DNA of 64,000 nucleotides. Origin: JAWKOK01 sp963848115. GTDB lineage: Bacteria; Chloroflexota; Anaerolineae; Caldilineales; Caldilineaceae. A model generated the notes under the pieces. The model was not told where the DNA came from, made no database searches, and was given only the letters and a program-made list of their open reading frames with translations. Location of the stretch: the NCBI GenBank assembly GCA_963848115.1, contig CAWKCP010000007.1:868001-932000 (forward strand), read 5' to 3'. Shown piece by piece: positions 10,062 to 20,688 of this stretch (within the stretch, counting starts at the first letter, position 1; the number at the start of each line of letters is the position of its first letter). Made by a program: the position numbers and the translations under genes.

Positions 10062-11306
10062 GAACGGTGCAACCAACAAACGCCGGAAACCATTCCGCCC
10101 CGCTGAGTGCGTGGCTGCTCGTGGCGGTCACGATCTTGGCCATGAGCGGCGGCATCGCCTTGGGATTTGCCGGCTGCGTGGATCTTTCTGCCCATCTTGA
10201 ACGTTTTTCCAGCCTCATCTTTGCACTGCTCGGCATGTTGATCTTGCGCAGCCGACCGGGCCATCGAATCGGTTGGCTCTGTATGCTCATCGGTGCAGTT
10301 GGTGCGCTAAGTACCGTGGCGTGGTTCTACAGTGCGTGCAATGTCATCGACCTGCCGGCAATGGATTTCGCCACCTGGTTCAACTTTGCAATCTCCATGG
10401 TATGGCTCACGCTGATGTTCATATTGCTGCCCATGCTCTTTCCAACTGGCCATTTCCTATCACCGCGGTGGCGCCTGCTCGCGATTGTCGGTTGCAGCAT
10501 TTTGGCGACCTTGACCCTGTCGTTGGTCCTCGTGCCAGGCCCGATGGTCTGGAACGACACGACCATGGGTGGCGAGGCGCTGGACAATCCGCTCGCGTTC
10601 CCTCTGATTCCGGAATCGGCAATCGAGCCGTTGCAAACAGGTCAAGTCCTTGTGCTCAGTGCACTCTGTCTCGCGGGCATCAGCTCCATTGCGTTGCGCT
10701 ACCGACGATCTCAGGGTATGACGTGCGCCAGCAGCTAAAATGGTTGGCCTACTTCTTGGTCGTTGCGTTTGGCACACAGCTAATTGTCTTTGAATTGATC
10801 CGGGCAACCGTCTATCCCGAAATCTTTGAAACGGTCGCATACACATTGATCATTCGATCGGTCTTCATCGGCTATCCGGTCGTCATCGGAATTGCGATAT
10901 TGCGCTACCGGCTCTACGACATCGATATCATCATCCGCCGTACACTGGTTTACGCGCTGGTGACGGGCGCGCTGGCGCTTGTCGATGTCGGCAGTATTGT
11001 GCTGTTGCAGCAGTTCTTTGTCGCTGTCACCGGCCAGCAATCGACCGTAGCGATCGTGGTTTCAACATTGCTGATCGCGGCGCTCTTAAGTCCGCTACGG
11101 CAGCGCGTTCAGGTGCTCATCGATCGGCGATTCTATCGGAGACACTATGACATCGAGCAGACGTTGGCCGAGTTCCAGTCGCGGCCCGCGATGAGGTCAA
11201 CCTGGAAGCGCTCACGGTTGAGCTGCAAAACGCTGTGCAAGAGACCCTGCAGCCGAAACAGCTGTCGATCTGGCTTGATGCCCGCCGTTCCGGGGAACGA
11301 CAATGA
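10058..11306 (+). pseudogene. FYRRKYDA-type membrane sensor module, array copy 3 (frameshifted)
   Basis: Starts MRTVQPTNAGNHSAPLSAWLLVAVTI at the ATGA overlap. The first 220 residues are open (several TM helices, FILLPMLFPTGHFLSPRWR); changes near 10720 and 11175 lead into RQQLKWLAYFLVVAFGTQL...RLYDIDIIIRRTLVYAL...IDRRFYRRHYDIEQ and finally ARDEVNLEALTVEL...LSIWL. The end is at 11306, overlapping the next ATG (11303) as ATGA. It resembles copies 1 and 2 more than copies 4-7. No catalytic or DNA-binding domain follows the SIWL end. Confidence 0.75.
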
Positions 11307-12563
11307 GCACCAACAGGACGCGTCATCAGCATACTTACGCAATGGCTCTGGCTACCCTACGCCGGCCTGGTTTTGCTCGTGATTGGAGCTGCGTTGCCGC
11401 CCCGATATCACCAGTTGGCCACCCTGGCGGCATCGCCCTCCGACAGTGGCCAGCTCACAATGGCGGAAGGCGTTGGATTGTCCGAGATAGGCCTCTCGGT
11501 TCAGGGTTATGCACGCTACTTCACCCTGTTGGAAGGGCTGGCCGCCTTGAGCTTTCTGACCATCGCCACGGTTGCCTATCTGCTGCGCAGGCAGGAGTGG
11601 CTACCCTTACTCTTTGCCTATGGCGCAGCCGGATTTGGCCTCTTCAGCAGTCCACTGTCCACCGGTCTTGAGGCAGAAGCACCTGCCTGGATGCCTCTGC
11701 TCCTGATCTTACGCTCAGTCGTAATGCTCTGCTTTGTTCTGGCCATCCTTCGCTTTCCCGATGGACGCTACCTGCCGCCCTGGACCCGCTGGCTCGGGAT
11801 CATGTGGACGGCCTATGTGGTGCTGGCGCTTGCTATCCCGGGGCTGCGTTTGCAGTCGAGCCTGGTCTGGAACAGTATCCAGCAGGTGCTGGTGCTGTCA
11901 TGGGTGTTAGTCTGGCTGGCGGTGATCACCGTTGTACAGGTGGTGCGTTACCGGCGCTACTCGACCCCAATTAAGCGGCGCCAGACCCGATGGGTCGTTT
12001 GGGGTCTGGCCTTGGGCATGGGTGCGGTCGTCGTTGCGTCCGTGCCAGTGCTTCTGATGCCGCTGCTGGGTGGGTCGATCAGGGCGTTGATGGCCGCACG
12101 TATGGTCGCGTTTACTGTCGTGCTATTGGCGTCTATCGGCATGGCCGCCTGCTTTGGCGTGGCGATCTTGTACGCCCGGCTGTGGGATATCGACGTGGTC
12201 ATCAACCGCACACTGGTCTACACGCTTCTGACCGGCCTGCTAGCGCTCATCTATGGGTTGACAGTCGTGCTCTTGCAAGGCCTACTGGGTCTGTTTGGCG
12301 CTGACCAGAATCAGACGACAGTTGTGCTCTCGACGCTGCTCATCGCAGCGCTCTTTCACCCGCTGCGCGGACGTGTGCAAGCGTTCATTGACCGCCGCTT
12401 CTACCGCCGCAAGTATGACGCCGAGCAGACTTTGGCTCGATTCGGCACAGTGGCACGGGACGAAGTAGACTTGAGCGCACTCACGGCTGAACTCCTCAAT
12501 GCAGTCGAGCAGAGCGTCCAGCCTACACAGACATCACTCTGGTTGAAGGACAACCAACCATGA
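11303..12563 (+). CDS. FYRRKYDA-type membrane sensor module, array copy 4
   Basis: From about 11340 to the stop the frame is open (over 400 residues). The ATG at 11303 (ATGA overlap with copy 3) is in another frame that reaches it only through an indel near 11325-11340; the first hydrophobic helix (LTQWLWLPYAGLVLLVIGAAL) then lies in the long frame. A TTG at 11373 is the only alternative start. Nine or so TM helices are followed by ARLWDIDVVINRTLVYTL, FHPLRGRVQAFIDRRFYRRKYDAEQTLARF, ARDEVDLSALTAELL and TSLWLKDNQP. It has a large soluble loop after TM1, unlike copies 1-3, so it represents another subgroup with probably different input. Confidence 0.8.
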
Positions 12564-13837
12564 CGACCGATGAGCCGAAATGGGCATCGACAAAAAACGC
12601 GACTGAAACACGATCAATTCACCGACAATGGCCTGGGTAATTCTCGCCATCACGGTCATCGGCGGACTGATGGCTATGGCGATCTACCCGCTGACGATAA
12701 GAGACAACCTTGCCAGGCGGGTGGGGCGTCACCGGCAACCCCGTCGCCGATCTGATCAATGCCATCCAGTCTGTACTCGTGGTCCCGCTGGTTGCCGGCG
12801 GCTTCGGCTTTGTCATCGTGCGTCGCCAGGCCGAGAACCGAGTCGGCTGGCTGTTGCTGTCCCTTGGTCTAGCGGCGATGTTGAGCGCACTCTTCGGCTA
12901 CTGGTCCATCTATGCGTACCTCAGCGTGGACGAGCCGCTGCCGTCGGCGCAATTGGCCGGATGGATAACCAACTGGATGTGGATCGTGGTCTTCACCATC
13001 CTGCTATTGCTGCTCGGTATCTTTCCCGACGGCGAGTTTCTTTCTCGCCGGTGGGGCTTGGCGATCCTGACATCGCTTGCGCTCTTCGCCTTGCCTCTTC
13101 TGGTTGGGGCCATGATCGAAACGCCCATGTCCTCGGCCTTCTTCATACCCAGCCCATTTGTGACCGAACACGCCCAACGGCTATACGAAGCGTTGTTCTG
13201 GCTGGGCGTGCCCTTCATGCCCCTCACGGCCATCTTGGTCCTGGCGGAAGTGCTGGTGCGTTTCCGCCGCGCCCGCGGCGTTGAGCGCCAGCAGATCAAA
13301 TGGCTGTTGGCCGGGATGGCGCTGTTGACAGCCATGGTGATCGGAGGCCTTATCCTCACGCTAGGCCTGGGCATAGCGTACGGTGATATCATGGTGAACA
13401 TCTCAGTGCTGGCCCCGCTCACCGGCATCGGTATGGCCATGTTGCGCCACCGGCTCTACGACATCGACATCATCATCCGGCGCACGCTGATCTACGCGCT
13501 ATTGACAGCGACGCTGGTCCTGATCTACCTCGGCAGCGTAGTGCTGTTGCAGCAACTTTTTGGCCGCGTCACGGGCCAGCAGTCGACGCTGGCCATTGTG
13601 CTGTCGACGCTGCTGATCGCGACGCTCTTCAACCCGCTGCGTCGGCGCACCCAGCGGCTGATCGAACGCCGCTTCTACCGGCGGCGCTACAATGCCGAGC
13701 GTGTGCTGGAGCGCTTTGCTGAGGCCTCGCGAAACGAGGTCGACCTGGGCGCGCTTGAAATTGAACTGGCGGCCGTGGTGCGCGAGACCATGCTGCCTGC
13801 GTCCGTTTCCATCTGGATCAACGGGTCCCAGGAGTGA
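12560..13837 (+). CDS. FYRRKYDA-type membrane sensor module, array copy 5 (two frame changes at N-terminus)
   Basis: The main frame from 12710 gives 375 residues with an intact C-terminal module: HRLYDIDIIIRRTLIYALL, FNPLRRRTQRLIERRFYRRRYNAERVLERF, SRNEVDLGALEIEL, VSIWINGSQE. N-terminal pieces MTTDEPKWAST (ATG 12560, ATGA overlap with copy 4) and MAWVILAITVIGGLMAMAIY (from 12628) lie in other frames; indels near 12620 and 12712 join them, and the frame after the second equals that before the first. Copies 5, 6 and 7 share the RRRYNAE/RRKYDA and VSIW-type ends and the loop HPTWRTP/HPAWHTP in 6-7, suggesting stepwise duplication. Confidence 0.8.
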
Positions 13838-13839
13838 AA

Positions 13840-13932
13840 ATGCCAACACGTTCGCCGGACGAGAACAAGGCAGCCGCACGCATGAGAATATTGAACCGCC
13901 AGTTGAAAAGAATCTGTATCCACCTCGAGTAG
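13840..13932 (+). pseudogene. N-terminal stub of an array paralogue
   Basis: A 30-codon frame starting MPTRSPDENK begins two bases after the stop of copy 5. The junction CAGGAGTGAAAATG matches the copy 6/copy 7 junction (CAGGAGTAAAATG at 17726-17738), and the first codons resemble MSTHSMDEET of copy 7. It therefore looks like the start of the next array member, cut off just before the oxidoreductase gene. Copy 6 lacks this first piece and begins at a TTG. A standalone peptide cannot be excluded. Confidence 0.5.
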
Positions 13933-13965
13933 AAATCTGAAAAAGCGTCTGCAAAGGAGGCAGCT

Positions 13966-16420
13966 ATGCAAGTTTCATTCGAACTCAATGGTGACTCTAG
14001 GACGGTCAATCTCGACGCGGACATGCCCTTGCTCTGGGTGCTTCGAGACACTCTGGGGTTGACCGGTGCCAAGTACGGTTGTGGGATTGGGGCCTGCGGC
14101 TCATGTACCGTCCATCTGGACGGGAAAGCCATTCGTGCCTGCGATACGCCAATCAGAGATGTTGCGGGGAGAAACGTGACAACCATCGAAGGGTTTGCCT
14201 CGGATATGGCCCGCCCACTGATCCGCGCATGGTTGGATGAAGACGTACCTCAATGCGGCTATTGTCAGACCGGACAGATCATGGCGGCGGCCGCGTTGCT
14301 TGAGGACAATCCTGACCCCAGCGATGTCGAGATTGATGTCGCTCTGGCCAACAATATCTGTCGCTGTGGCGCCTATCAACGAATTCGCTCCGCCATCCAC
14401 AAAGCTGCTCTCTCGCAATGGACTGAAACCGATGACTCCCGTCCTCCTCTGCCACATTCGACGACCGCATCTGAGCCATCGATTCAGCTCAATCCCTGGA
14501 TCAAGATCGGCCCCGATAACACAGTGACGGTGATGATCTCCAAGGCAGATATGGGTCAAGGAGTGCGAACTGCGTTGGCAATGCTGGCCGCAGAAGAACT
14601 TGAAGCGGACTGGTCACAGGTCCGCGTGGAACAGGCCCCGTTGGATGAGGTATACGGGGATCAGGCGACAGTTGGAAGCACAAGCATGATGAGGGCATGG
14701 GAGCCGCTGCGCGCTGCCGGCGCGTCGGCCCGTGAGCGCCTGATTGCTGCTGCTGCCCAGATCTGGGACGTAGAGAGCCAGGAGTGTGAGGCAAGTGCTG
14801 GGATAATCGTTCATCGTCCAAGTCAGCGCAGGTATGCATTCAGTGACGTAGCCTATCTTGCGGCAACACTGCCTGAACCGACTGCTCCCTCCTTCAAACC
14901 CGTCGATGACTACACGATCATCGGCAAACCGACCGCCAGGATCGACAATCCGGAGGTAATTGCGGGCAGCAGCGCAATTTGGCCAAGATGTACGCTTGCC
15001 CGGCATGCTCTACGCCGTCGTCGCTCGTTGCCCGGTCCACGGAGGACAACTCAAAGAGTTCGATGCGACTGCTACTGAAACCCTGAGGGGTGTCGAAGCG
15101 GTATTTCTTATCCAGAGTGGCGTCGCCGTTGTCGCGCAGACGACATGGGCTGCGATGAGAGGTCGTGATGCGCTCAACGTCATCTGGGACGAAGGTGACA
15201 ATCAGACCCTTGATGATAGCACATTGCGCACACAACTCGAACAGGCACTGCCTACCACGTATGATGAAGCGGCTGAAGAAATGACAGCCGTCGAGGCGAA
15301 GTACGAGCTACCGTTGCTCGCTCACGCTGCGCTCGAACCGCTGACCTGCGTGGCGGACGTCAAGGCCGATCGGTGTGAAATCTGGATCCCGGGACAGATC
15401 CCAAGGTTGATTCGAGCGGCGATCGCCGGAGAGACGGGATTACCCGAAGAAGCCGTAACCGTACATCAGACTCTGCTCGGGGGCGGTTTTGGCCGCAAGG
15501 CACATTCTGATGCAGCCATAGAGGCTGCCCAGATATCTCAACGAATTGATGCACCGGTACAGGTGATTTGGAGCCGTCAAGACGACATTCAGCATGACAG
15601 ATATCGACCTCCCAGCATGCACGCGCTGCGCGCACTGATCGATACTGACAGGCGTATCACGGCTTGGACGCATGCAATGGTGACCGATGGTATGCTGGAC
15701 TTATTCCCGCGTGAATTCTCACAGGAATGGGCCGAAGAGAGTGCGATGCCGCCCTACAACATACCGGATCCCAATCTAGACATTATCTTCGTTGATCTAC
15801 CACTGCAGGCATCTCCTTGGCGTTCCGTTTTTCGCACGCAAGCAGTCTTTGCCAACGAGTGTTTCATGGACGAACTGGCGTACGCAATGGATCGAGATCC
15901 GTTCGAACTACGACGTGAGCTGGCAAATGATCCACGCTTGCGCCACGTGCTCGAGCTAGCTGCGGAGGGAGCGGGCTGGCATAGTGAACGGAGACCGGGA
16001 GTCGGACGGGGCATCGCCTGTTTTGTCGGCTTGGGATCCTATATTGCCAGCGTTGTGGAACTCGCCATGGAAGGATCGGAGATTCGTGTTCTTCGTGTGG
16101 TCTGTGCCGTAGACTGCGGCACCCCTATCAATCCGAAAACGATTGAGGCCCAGGTTCAAGGTGGCGCCGTTGATGGTCTGGCCACAGCGCTCAAGGCCGA
16201 AATCACGGTCGCCGATGGTCGTATTCAGCAGAGCAGTTTCCAAGACTTCGAATGGATACGAATGGGTGATATGCCCCACATCGATACGATTGTAGTCCAG
16301 AGCGTTGAGCCGCCTGGTGGTCTCGGCGAACTCGGATATCCGCCGATTCCGCCCGCCGTTGCCAACGCACTCTTTGACCTTATCGGCAAACGCGTGCGTC
16401 GTCTCCCTTTGAGAGTCTAG
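13966..16420 (+). CDS. Fused 2Fe-2S/molybdopterin oxidoreductase (isoquinoline 1-oxidoreductase type), one frame change
   Basis: Residues 1-150 form the small iron-sulfur subunit: plant-type cluster Cys39, Cys44, Cys47, Cys59; second cluster Cys97, Cys100, Cys132, Cys134. After a short linker the molybdopterin subunit follows (MGQGVRTALAML, GGGFGRKAHSDAA, and the C-terminal GELGYPP with the likely catalytic Glu). The two subunits, normally IorA and IorB genes, are one chain of about 817 residues. A one-base change near 14965-14975 breaks the frame between VIAGS and AAQFGQDVRLPGML. A good GGAGG precedes ATG 13966. The gene sits inside the sensor array, is lower in GC than its flanks by eye, and has no partner such as a cytochrome gene next to it. 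Likely an oxidoreductase acting on aldehydes or N-heterocycles. Confidence 0.85.
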
Positions 16421-16477
16421 TTCGTACCGATCATGCGTTACTGCCCTCCCAATTGACTCAGATGTGAGGCGAGAATC

Positions 16478-17734
16478 TTGAGATCGCAAAGCCCTGATGT
16501 CAAAAAGACCCTGCTCATTATGCTGCGTGCGACATGGCTGTCGCTGGCCGTGCTACTGCTCGCGCTCTTCCTTGCCGGACAAGGGCCGCGCGTCCGCGAA
16601 CTGAGCACGATCTGTGTCGGCGCGGGCTGTCCGCTCTTGGCTCCTTCGCCGGCCGACGCCGCAGTCATCGAAGAGGCCGGCTTCGCACTCACTCAGTTCG
16701 CCTATCTGCACCAGACGTTTGAAGTCCTGGTCGCCCTGATCATGTTGGCCTTTGCCGCGGTCATCTTTGTGGCCCGTTTCGACGACTGGTTCGGCATTCT
16801 GGTCTCGTTTACGATTCTGCTATTCGGGGTCGTGTTTATGGTCGAGGCAGACAACGCCTTCATCGATCTCCACCCTACATGGCGCACGCCCCATGATATC
16901 TTGTCGGCGATCACAGCAACCCTATTCGTACTCCTGCTCTATCTCTTCCCAGACGGACGCTTCACGCCGAATGCAACCAAATATGCGGCCGCGCTGCTGC
17001 TGATTGTTGGCATAGCCGATGCGCTCTACCGCGATGCAGCCCAGACGCAGTCCACATTCGGGCTGCTCATGACCGTGATCTACATGGCCAGTCTTGCCAC
17101 GGGTCTGTGCGCACAGATCTATCGCTATCGCCGGGTCTCCTCGCCGACGGCGCGGCAGCAGACCAAATGGGTGCTCTACGGTCTTACCATGCTGGTGCTG
17201 GCTATGCTGGTCTATTCACTATTTGTGGAACTGCTGCCGCCCTCGTCGGCACGCGCACGCGTGCTCTTCAACACGGTCGGGTTCGCAATCATGGCGCCCA
17301 TCATCATCCTCTTTCCACTCTCGATCATGTTCTCCATCCTGCGCTATCGTCTGTGGGATATCGACATTGTTGTCAACCGCACGTTGGTCTATGGCTCGCT
17401 GACCGCACTGCTGGTGCTGCTCTTTTTCCTCAGCGTCACGATGCTGCAATCAATCTTCCTGCGCCTGACCGGGCAGGATTCCCAGGCGGCCATCGTGCTC
17501 TCGACATTGCTGATCACCGCGACCTTCAACCCGTTGCGCCGCCGATTGCAGCGCTTGATTGACCGACGTTTCTATCGCCGGCGCTACAATGCCCAACTCG
17601 TGCTGGAGCGCTTCGCGCTTGCGGCCCGCAACGAAGTCGATCTCGGCGCGCTGGAGGTCGAACTCACAACCGTGGTGCGCGAAACCATGTTGCCGGCGTC
17701 CGTTTCCATCTGGTTCAACAGACCCCAGGAGTAA
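16478..17734 (+). CDS. FYRRKYDA-type membrane sensor module, array copy 6
   Basis: Intact, 418 residues from TTG 16478 (GAGGCGAG upstream); ATG 16520 is an alternative. About nine TM helices: TM1 with LSLAVLLLALFLAG, a short exported loop with two Cys (STICVGAGCPLL), then TM2 to TM9; next the conserved RLWDIDIVVNRTLVYGSL, FNPLRRRLQRLIDRRFYRRRYNAQ, ARNEVDLGALEVEL and VSIWFNRPQE. The protein stops at the point where fused relatives continue into GAF/kinase/phosphatase domains. It is the closest relative of copy 7 in the window; its start lacks the first residues present in copy 7, in keeping with disruption by the upstream oxidoreductase insertion. Confidence 0.88.
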   Translation: MRSQSPDVKKTLLIMLRATWLSLAVLLLALFLAGQGPRVRELSTICVGAGCPLLAPSPADAAVIEEAGFALTQFAYLHQTFEVLVALIMLAFAAVIFVARFDDWFGILVSFTILLFGVVFMVEADNAFIDLHPTWRTPHDILSAITATLFVLLLYLFPDGRFTPNATKYAAALLLIVGIADALYRDAAQTQSTFGLLMTVIYMASLATGLCAQIYRYRRVSSPTARQQTKWVLYGLTMLVLAMLVYSLFVELLPPSSARARVLFNTVGFAIMAPIIILFPLSIMFSILRYRLWDIDIVVNRTLVYGSLTALLVLLFFLSVTMLQSIFLRLTGQDSQAAIVLSTLLITATFNPLRRRLQRLIDRRFYRRRYNAQLVLERFALAARNEVDLGALEVELTTVVRETMLPASVSIWFNRPQE

Positions 17735-17735
17735 A

Positions 17736-19025
17736 ATGTCGACACATTCAATGGACGAAGAGACGGTCAATCAGGATAGTTCGACTGGCAAGAAGATACT
17801 CCTTATCGTGCTGCGCATGGCCTGGTTGGCGCTGGCCGCGCTGCTGATCGCGCTCTTCATCGCCGGCGTGGAGCCTCTATTCCGCGAGCTAAGCACAGTC
17901 TGCACTGGTGATGGTTGTATCCCACTTGCTCCGTCGATTGCCGATGCCACGTTTATCCAGGAGGCCGGCTTCACGCTCACTCAATATGCTTACTTCCATC
18001 AGACGCTTGATATCGTATTTGCTCTGGCCATGTTGGCCTTGGCAGCCGTGATCTTTTTGGGCAGATTTGACGACTGGTTCGGCATCTTGGTCTCATTCAC
18101 CATCCTGCTCATTGGCCTAAATTTCACGGTGGAGGCCGACAACGCCTTCATCCGTTTGCACCCGGCCTGGCACACACCCTTCGAATTCCTGAATTTTATC
18201 ACGGCCATCCTCTTCATGTTGCTGCTTTTTCTCTTTCCGGATGGTCGCTTCACGCCCCACGCGACCCGCTACGTAGCCGCGCTGGCATTCGCCATCGGCA
18301 TGATCGATGCCCTGTTGTCAACGATGGGCGCCTTGACCAACACCCTTGACTTAATTGGGGTGTCTATCTACTTGGCCTGCCTGGCACTGGGACTGGGTGC
18401 GCAAATCTACCGCTACCGAGTAACCTCATCGCCCGTCCAGCGCCAACAGACGAAATGGGTGCTATACGGCCTGGTGCTCTTTGTCTTGTCCATGTTCAGC
18501 TTTTTCCTTTTCTTCCAACTATTGCCGCCCCAATCGGTACGGATGCGCGTTTTCCTTAACACCATCGGTTTTGCCATTCTGTGGCCCATCATGCTGATCT
18601 TCCCATTGACTACGATGATTTCCATTCTCCGTTACCGGCTCTGGGATATCGATGTCGTCATCAATCGAACACTGGTCTATGGTGCGCTCACGGCAGTGCT
18701 GTTGCTGCTCTTTCTAACCAGTATCACGCTCTTACAGGCATTCTTCATCCGTGTGACCGGCCAAGATTCCCAAGCCGCCATCGTGCTGTCGACCCTTCTG
18801 ATTACCGTGCTCTTCAATCCGTTGCGCAGCCGGTTGCAGCGGCTGATCGACCGTCGCTTCTATCGCCGAAAGTACGACGCGACGCGTGTGCTTGCCGACT
18901 TCGCCCAGAGAGCGCGTGACGAGGTCGATCTGGAGGCGCTGTCGATCGAATTGGTGGAGACCGTTCACAATACAGTACAGCCGCAGCAGGTCTCTCTTTG
19001 GCTGCGAGACGACAAACAGCCATAA
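17736..19025 (+). CDS. FYRRKYDA-type membrane sensor module, array copy 7
   Basis: Intact, 429 residues from ATG 17736, one base after the stop of copy 6. Same layout as copy 6: charged N-terminus, TM1 (LALAALLIALFIAG), a loop with a Cys pair (STVCTGDGCIPL), a set of TM helices, RLWDIDVVINRTLVYGAL, FNPLRSRLQRLIDRRFYRRKYDATRVLADFAQRARDEVDLEAL and VSLWLRDDKQP. It is followed 58 bases later by the GAF-SpoIIE-HATPase gene, that is, by the domains to which this module is fused in related proteins. Copies 6 and 7 are free of frame changes, unlike copies 1-5. Confidence 0.88.
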   Translation: MSTHSMDEETVNQDSSTGKKILLIVLRMAWLALAALLIALFIAGVEPLFRELSTVCTGDGCIPLAPSIADATFIQEAGFTLTQYAYFHQTLDIVFALAMLALAAVIFLGRFDDWFGILVSFTILLIGLNFTVEADNAFIRLHPAWHTPFEFLNFITAILFMLLLFLFPDGRFTPHATRYVAALAFAIGMIDALLSTMGALTNTLDLIGVSIYLACLALGLGAQIYRYRVTSSPVQRQQTKWVLYGLVLFVLSMFSFFLFFQLLPPQSVRMRVFLNTIGFAILWPIMLIFPLTTMISILRYRLWDIDVVINRTLVYGALTAVLLLLFLTSITLLQAFFIRVTGQDSQAAIVLSTLLITVLFNPLRSRLQRLIDRRFYRRKYDATRVLADFAQRARDEVDLEALSIELVETVHNTVQPQQVSLWLRDDKQP

Positions 19026-19029
19026 GTTC

Positions 19030-19073
19030 GTAACGCCGTCCGTAACGATCCAGCGACAGTTCAACGCTATACT
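19030..19073 (+). promoter_or_regulatory. Direct-repeat activator site B with -10-like box
   Basis: GTAACG at 19030-19035 and 19042-19047, GCGAC 5 bases after the second repeat, TATACT at 19068-19073 (20 bases after the repeat). Same layout as sites A and C. It begins right after the stop of array copy 7, so the phosphatase operon can be transcribed separately from the array. The start codon at 19083 would be only a few bases from the expected transcript start. Confidence 0.7.
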
Positions 19074-19082
19074 GAGGTCACT

Positions 19083-20688
19083 ATGTCAATGATTCGCCGG
19101 CTTTGGCCATTCAACCGAAACAACGAAGTCGAACCTGTAAGACCCGTATCCAGCGACTCTCGCCGAAACGGCAGAGAGTTCGCTCGATCTGGAAGATCGC
19201 GCCCAATGACCCACTGCTGGTCTACCTGCAACAGGCAGCCGGGCCGGTCGACGTCGACGCGCTGGCGCTCGATTCCGAAGCCCTGCCGTGCGCTGAAAGC
19301 GGCCGGCGTCAAACTGGTCGTGCCCCTAATCAGCCAGGGCGAACTGATCGGGCTGGTCAATCTGGGCGCGCGGCTCAGCGAACAGGAATATTCCTCCGAC
19401 GACCGTCGACTGCTGACCAACCTGGCCACCCAGGCCGCGCCCGCGCTGCGTGTGGCCCAGCTTGCCCGCCAGCAACAGATCGAGGCGACTGAACGCGAAC
19501 GGTTGGCCCAGGAACTGCGCGTGGCGCGCATCATCCAGCAGACCCTGCTGCCAAAATCGGTACCTGACCTGGAAGGCTGGGCGCTGACCGCCCACTACCA
19601 GCCGGCAGCGCGAAGTGGGCGGTGACTTCTACGATTTCCTCTATTTCGATGACGGTCGCCTGGGCATCGTCATCGGCGATGTCACCGACAAGGGCGTGCC
19701 CGCAGCCCTGGTCATGGCCACGACGCGCACCCTCCTACGTGCCGCGGCCGAACGCCTGGCCTCGCCCGGCCAGGTGTTACAGCGAGTCAACGATCTGCTG
19801 CATCCGGACATCCCACCGCGGATGTTCGTTACCTGTCTGCTGGCCGTGCTCGACCCGGAGAACGGTCGCATCATCTACGCCAATGCGGGCCACGACGTGC
19901 CCTATCATCACACCAGTGGCGAGGTCGAAGAGCTGCGCGCCACCGGCATGCCGCTTGGCCTCATGCCCGGCATGACCTATGAAGAGAAGGAGACGCGCTT
20001 GAGCCCAGGAGACAGTGTTCTCTTCTACAGCGACGGACTGGTGGAAGCCCATGCGCCGGACCGGGAGATGTTCGGCTTTCCCCGCCTCAAGGAGATGGTG
20101 GACGATCATCCGGGTGGCGAGGACCTGGTCAGCTATCTTCTTGACGAACTGGTTTCGTTCACCGGCGCGGACTGGGAGCAGGAGGACGATGTGACCCTCG
20201 TTGTTCTGCAGAGCGTGGCGCCTAGCCCGGCAAAGGAGGATGATGTGGACCAAATTTTGGCCGCGTTTGAGGTGGCCAGCGCGCCCGGCAACGAACGAGC
20301 TGCCATGGAGCGGGTCGGCGATCTGGTGGCGCCACTGGGGTTAGAAGATGCGCGCCTGGAGCAGCTGAAGACGGCAGTGGCCGAAGCCACAATGAACGCC
20401 ATGGAACATGGCAACCGCTATCAAGACGACCTGCCCGTCCATATCCGGGTGCGTCGTCGTGGCAGCGCACTCGTCGTGGACATCACCGATCAAGGCGGCG
20501 ACGTAGCGCCGGTCGACGCCGAGACGCCCGATCTGCTGGCCAAGCTGAGTGGTGAGCAGTCGCCACGCGGCTGGGGACTCTTTCTGATCCAGAACATGGT
20601 GGACGACATGAACACTTTCAGTGACGGCTCGACACATACCGTCGAGCTGATCATGAACCTAGAAGAAGGAGGCAATCATGCCGACTGA
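19083..20688 (+). CDS. GAF - SpoIIE/PP2C phosphatase - HATPase (RsbW-like) protein, frame changes in N-terminal part
   Basis: Frames change near 19170, 19290 and 19607; from 19608 to the stop it is open. Order: partial GAF domain (LKAAGVKLVVPLISQGELIGLVNLG), coiled-coil linker (ERERLAQELRVARIIQQTLLP), SpoIIE-type PP2C domain (REVGGDFYDF, GDVTDKGVPAALVMA, NAGHDVPY, YSDGLVEAH, DDVTLVVLQ), then a GHKL ATPase with N-box EATMNAMEHGN, G1-like DQGG and G2-like RGWGLFLI. It therefore carries both the phosphatase and the anti-sigma-type kinase of a partner-switching pathway in one cytosolic chain. Substrates are probably the two STAS proteins downstream. Shares 11 bases with the next gene. Confidence 0.85.

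Noticed and set aside
12628..13284. 218-residue ORF at the start of array copy 5
   Set aside because: Only its first 28 residues are protein-like and belong to copy 5; the rest is an out-of-frame reading of that gene.
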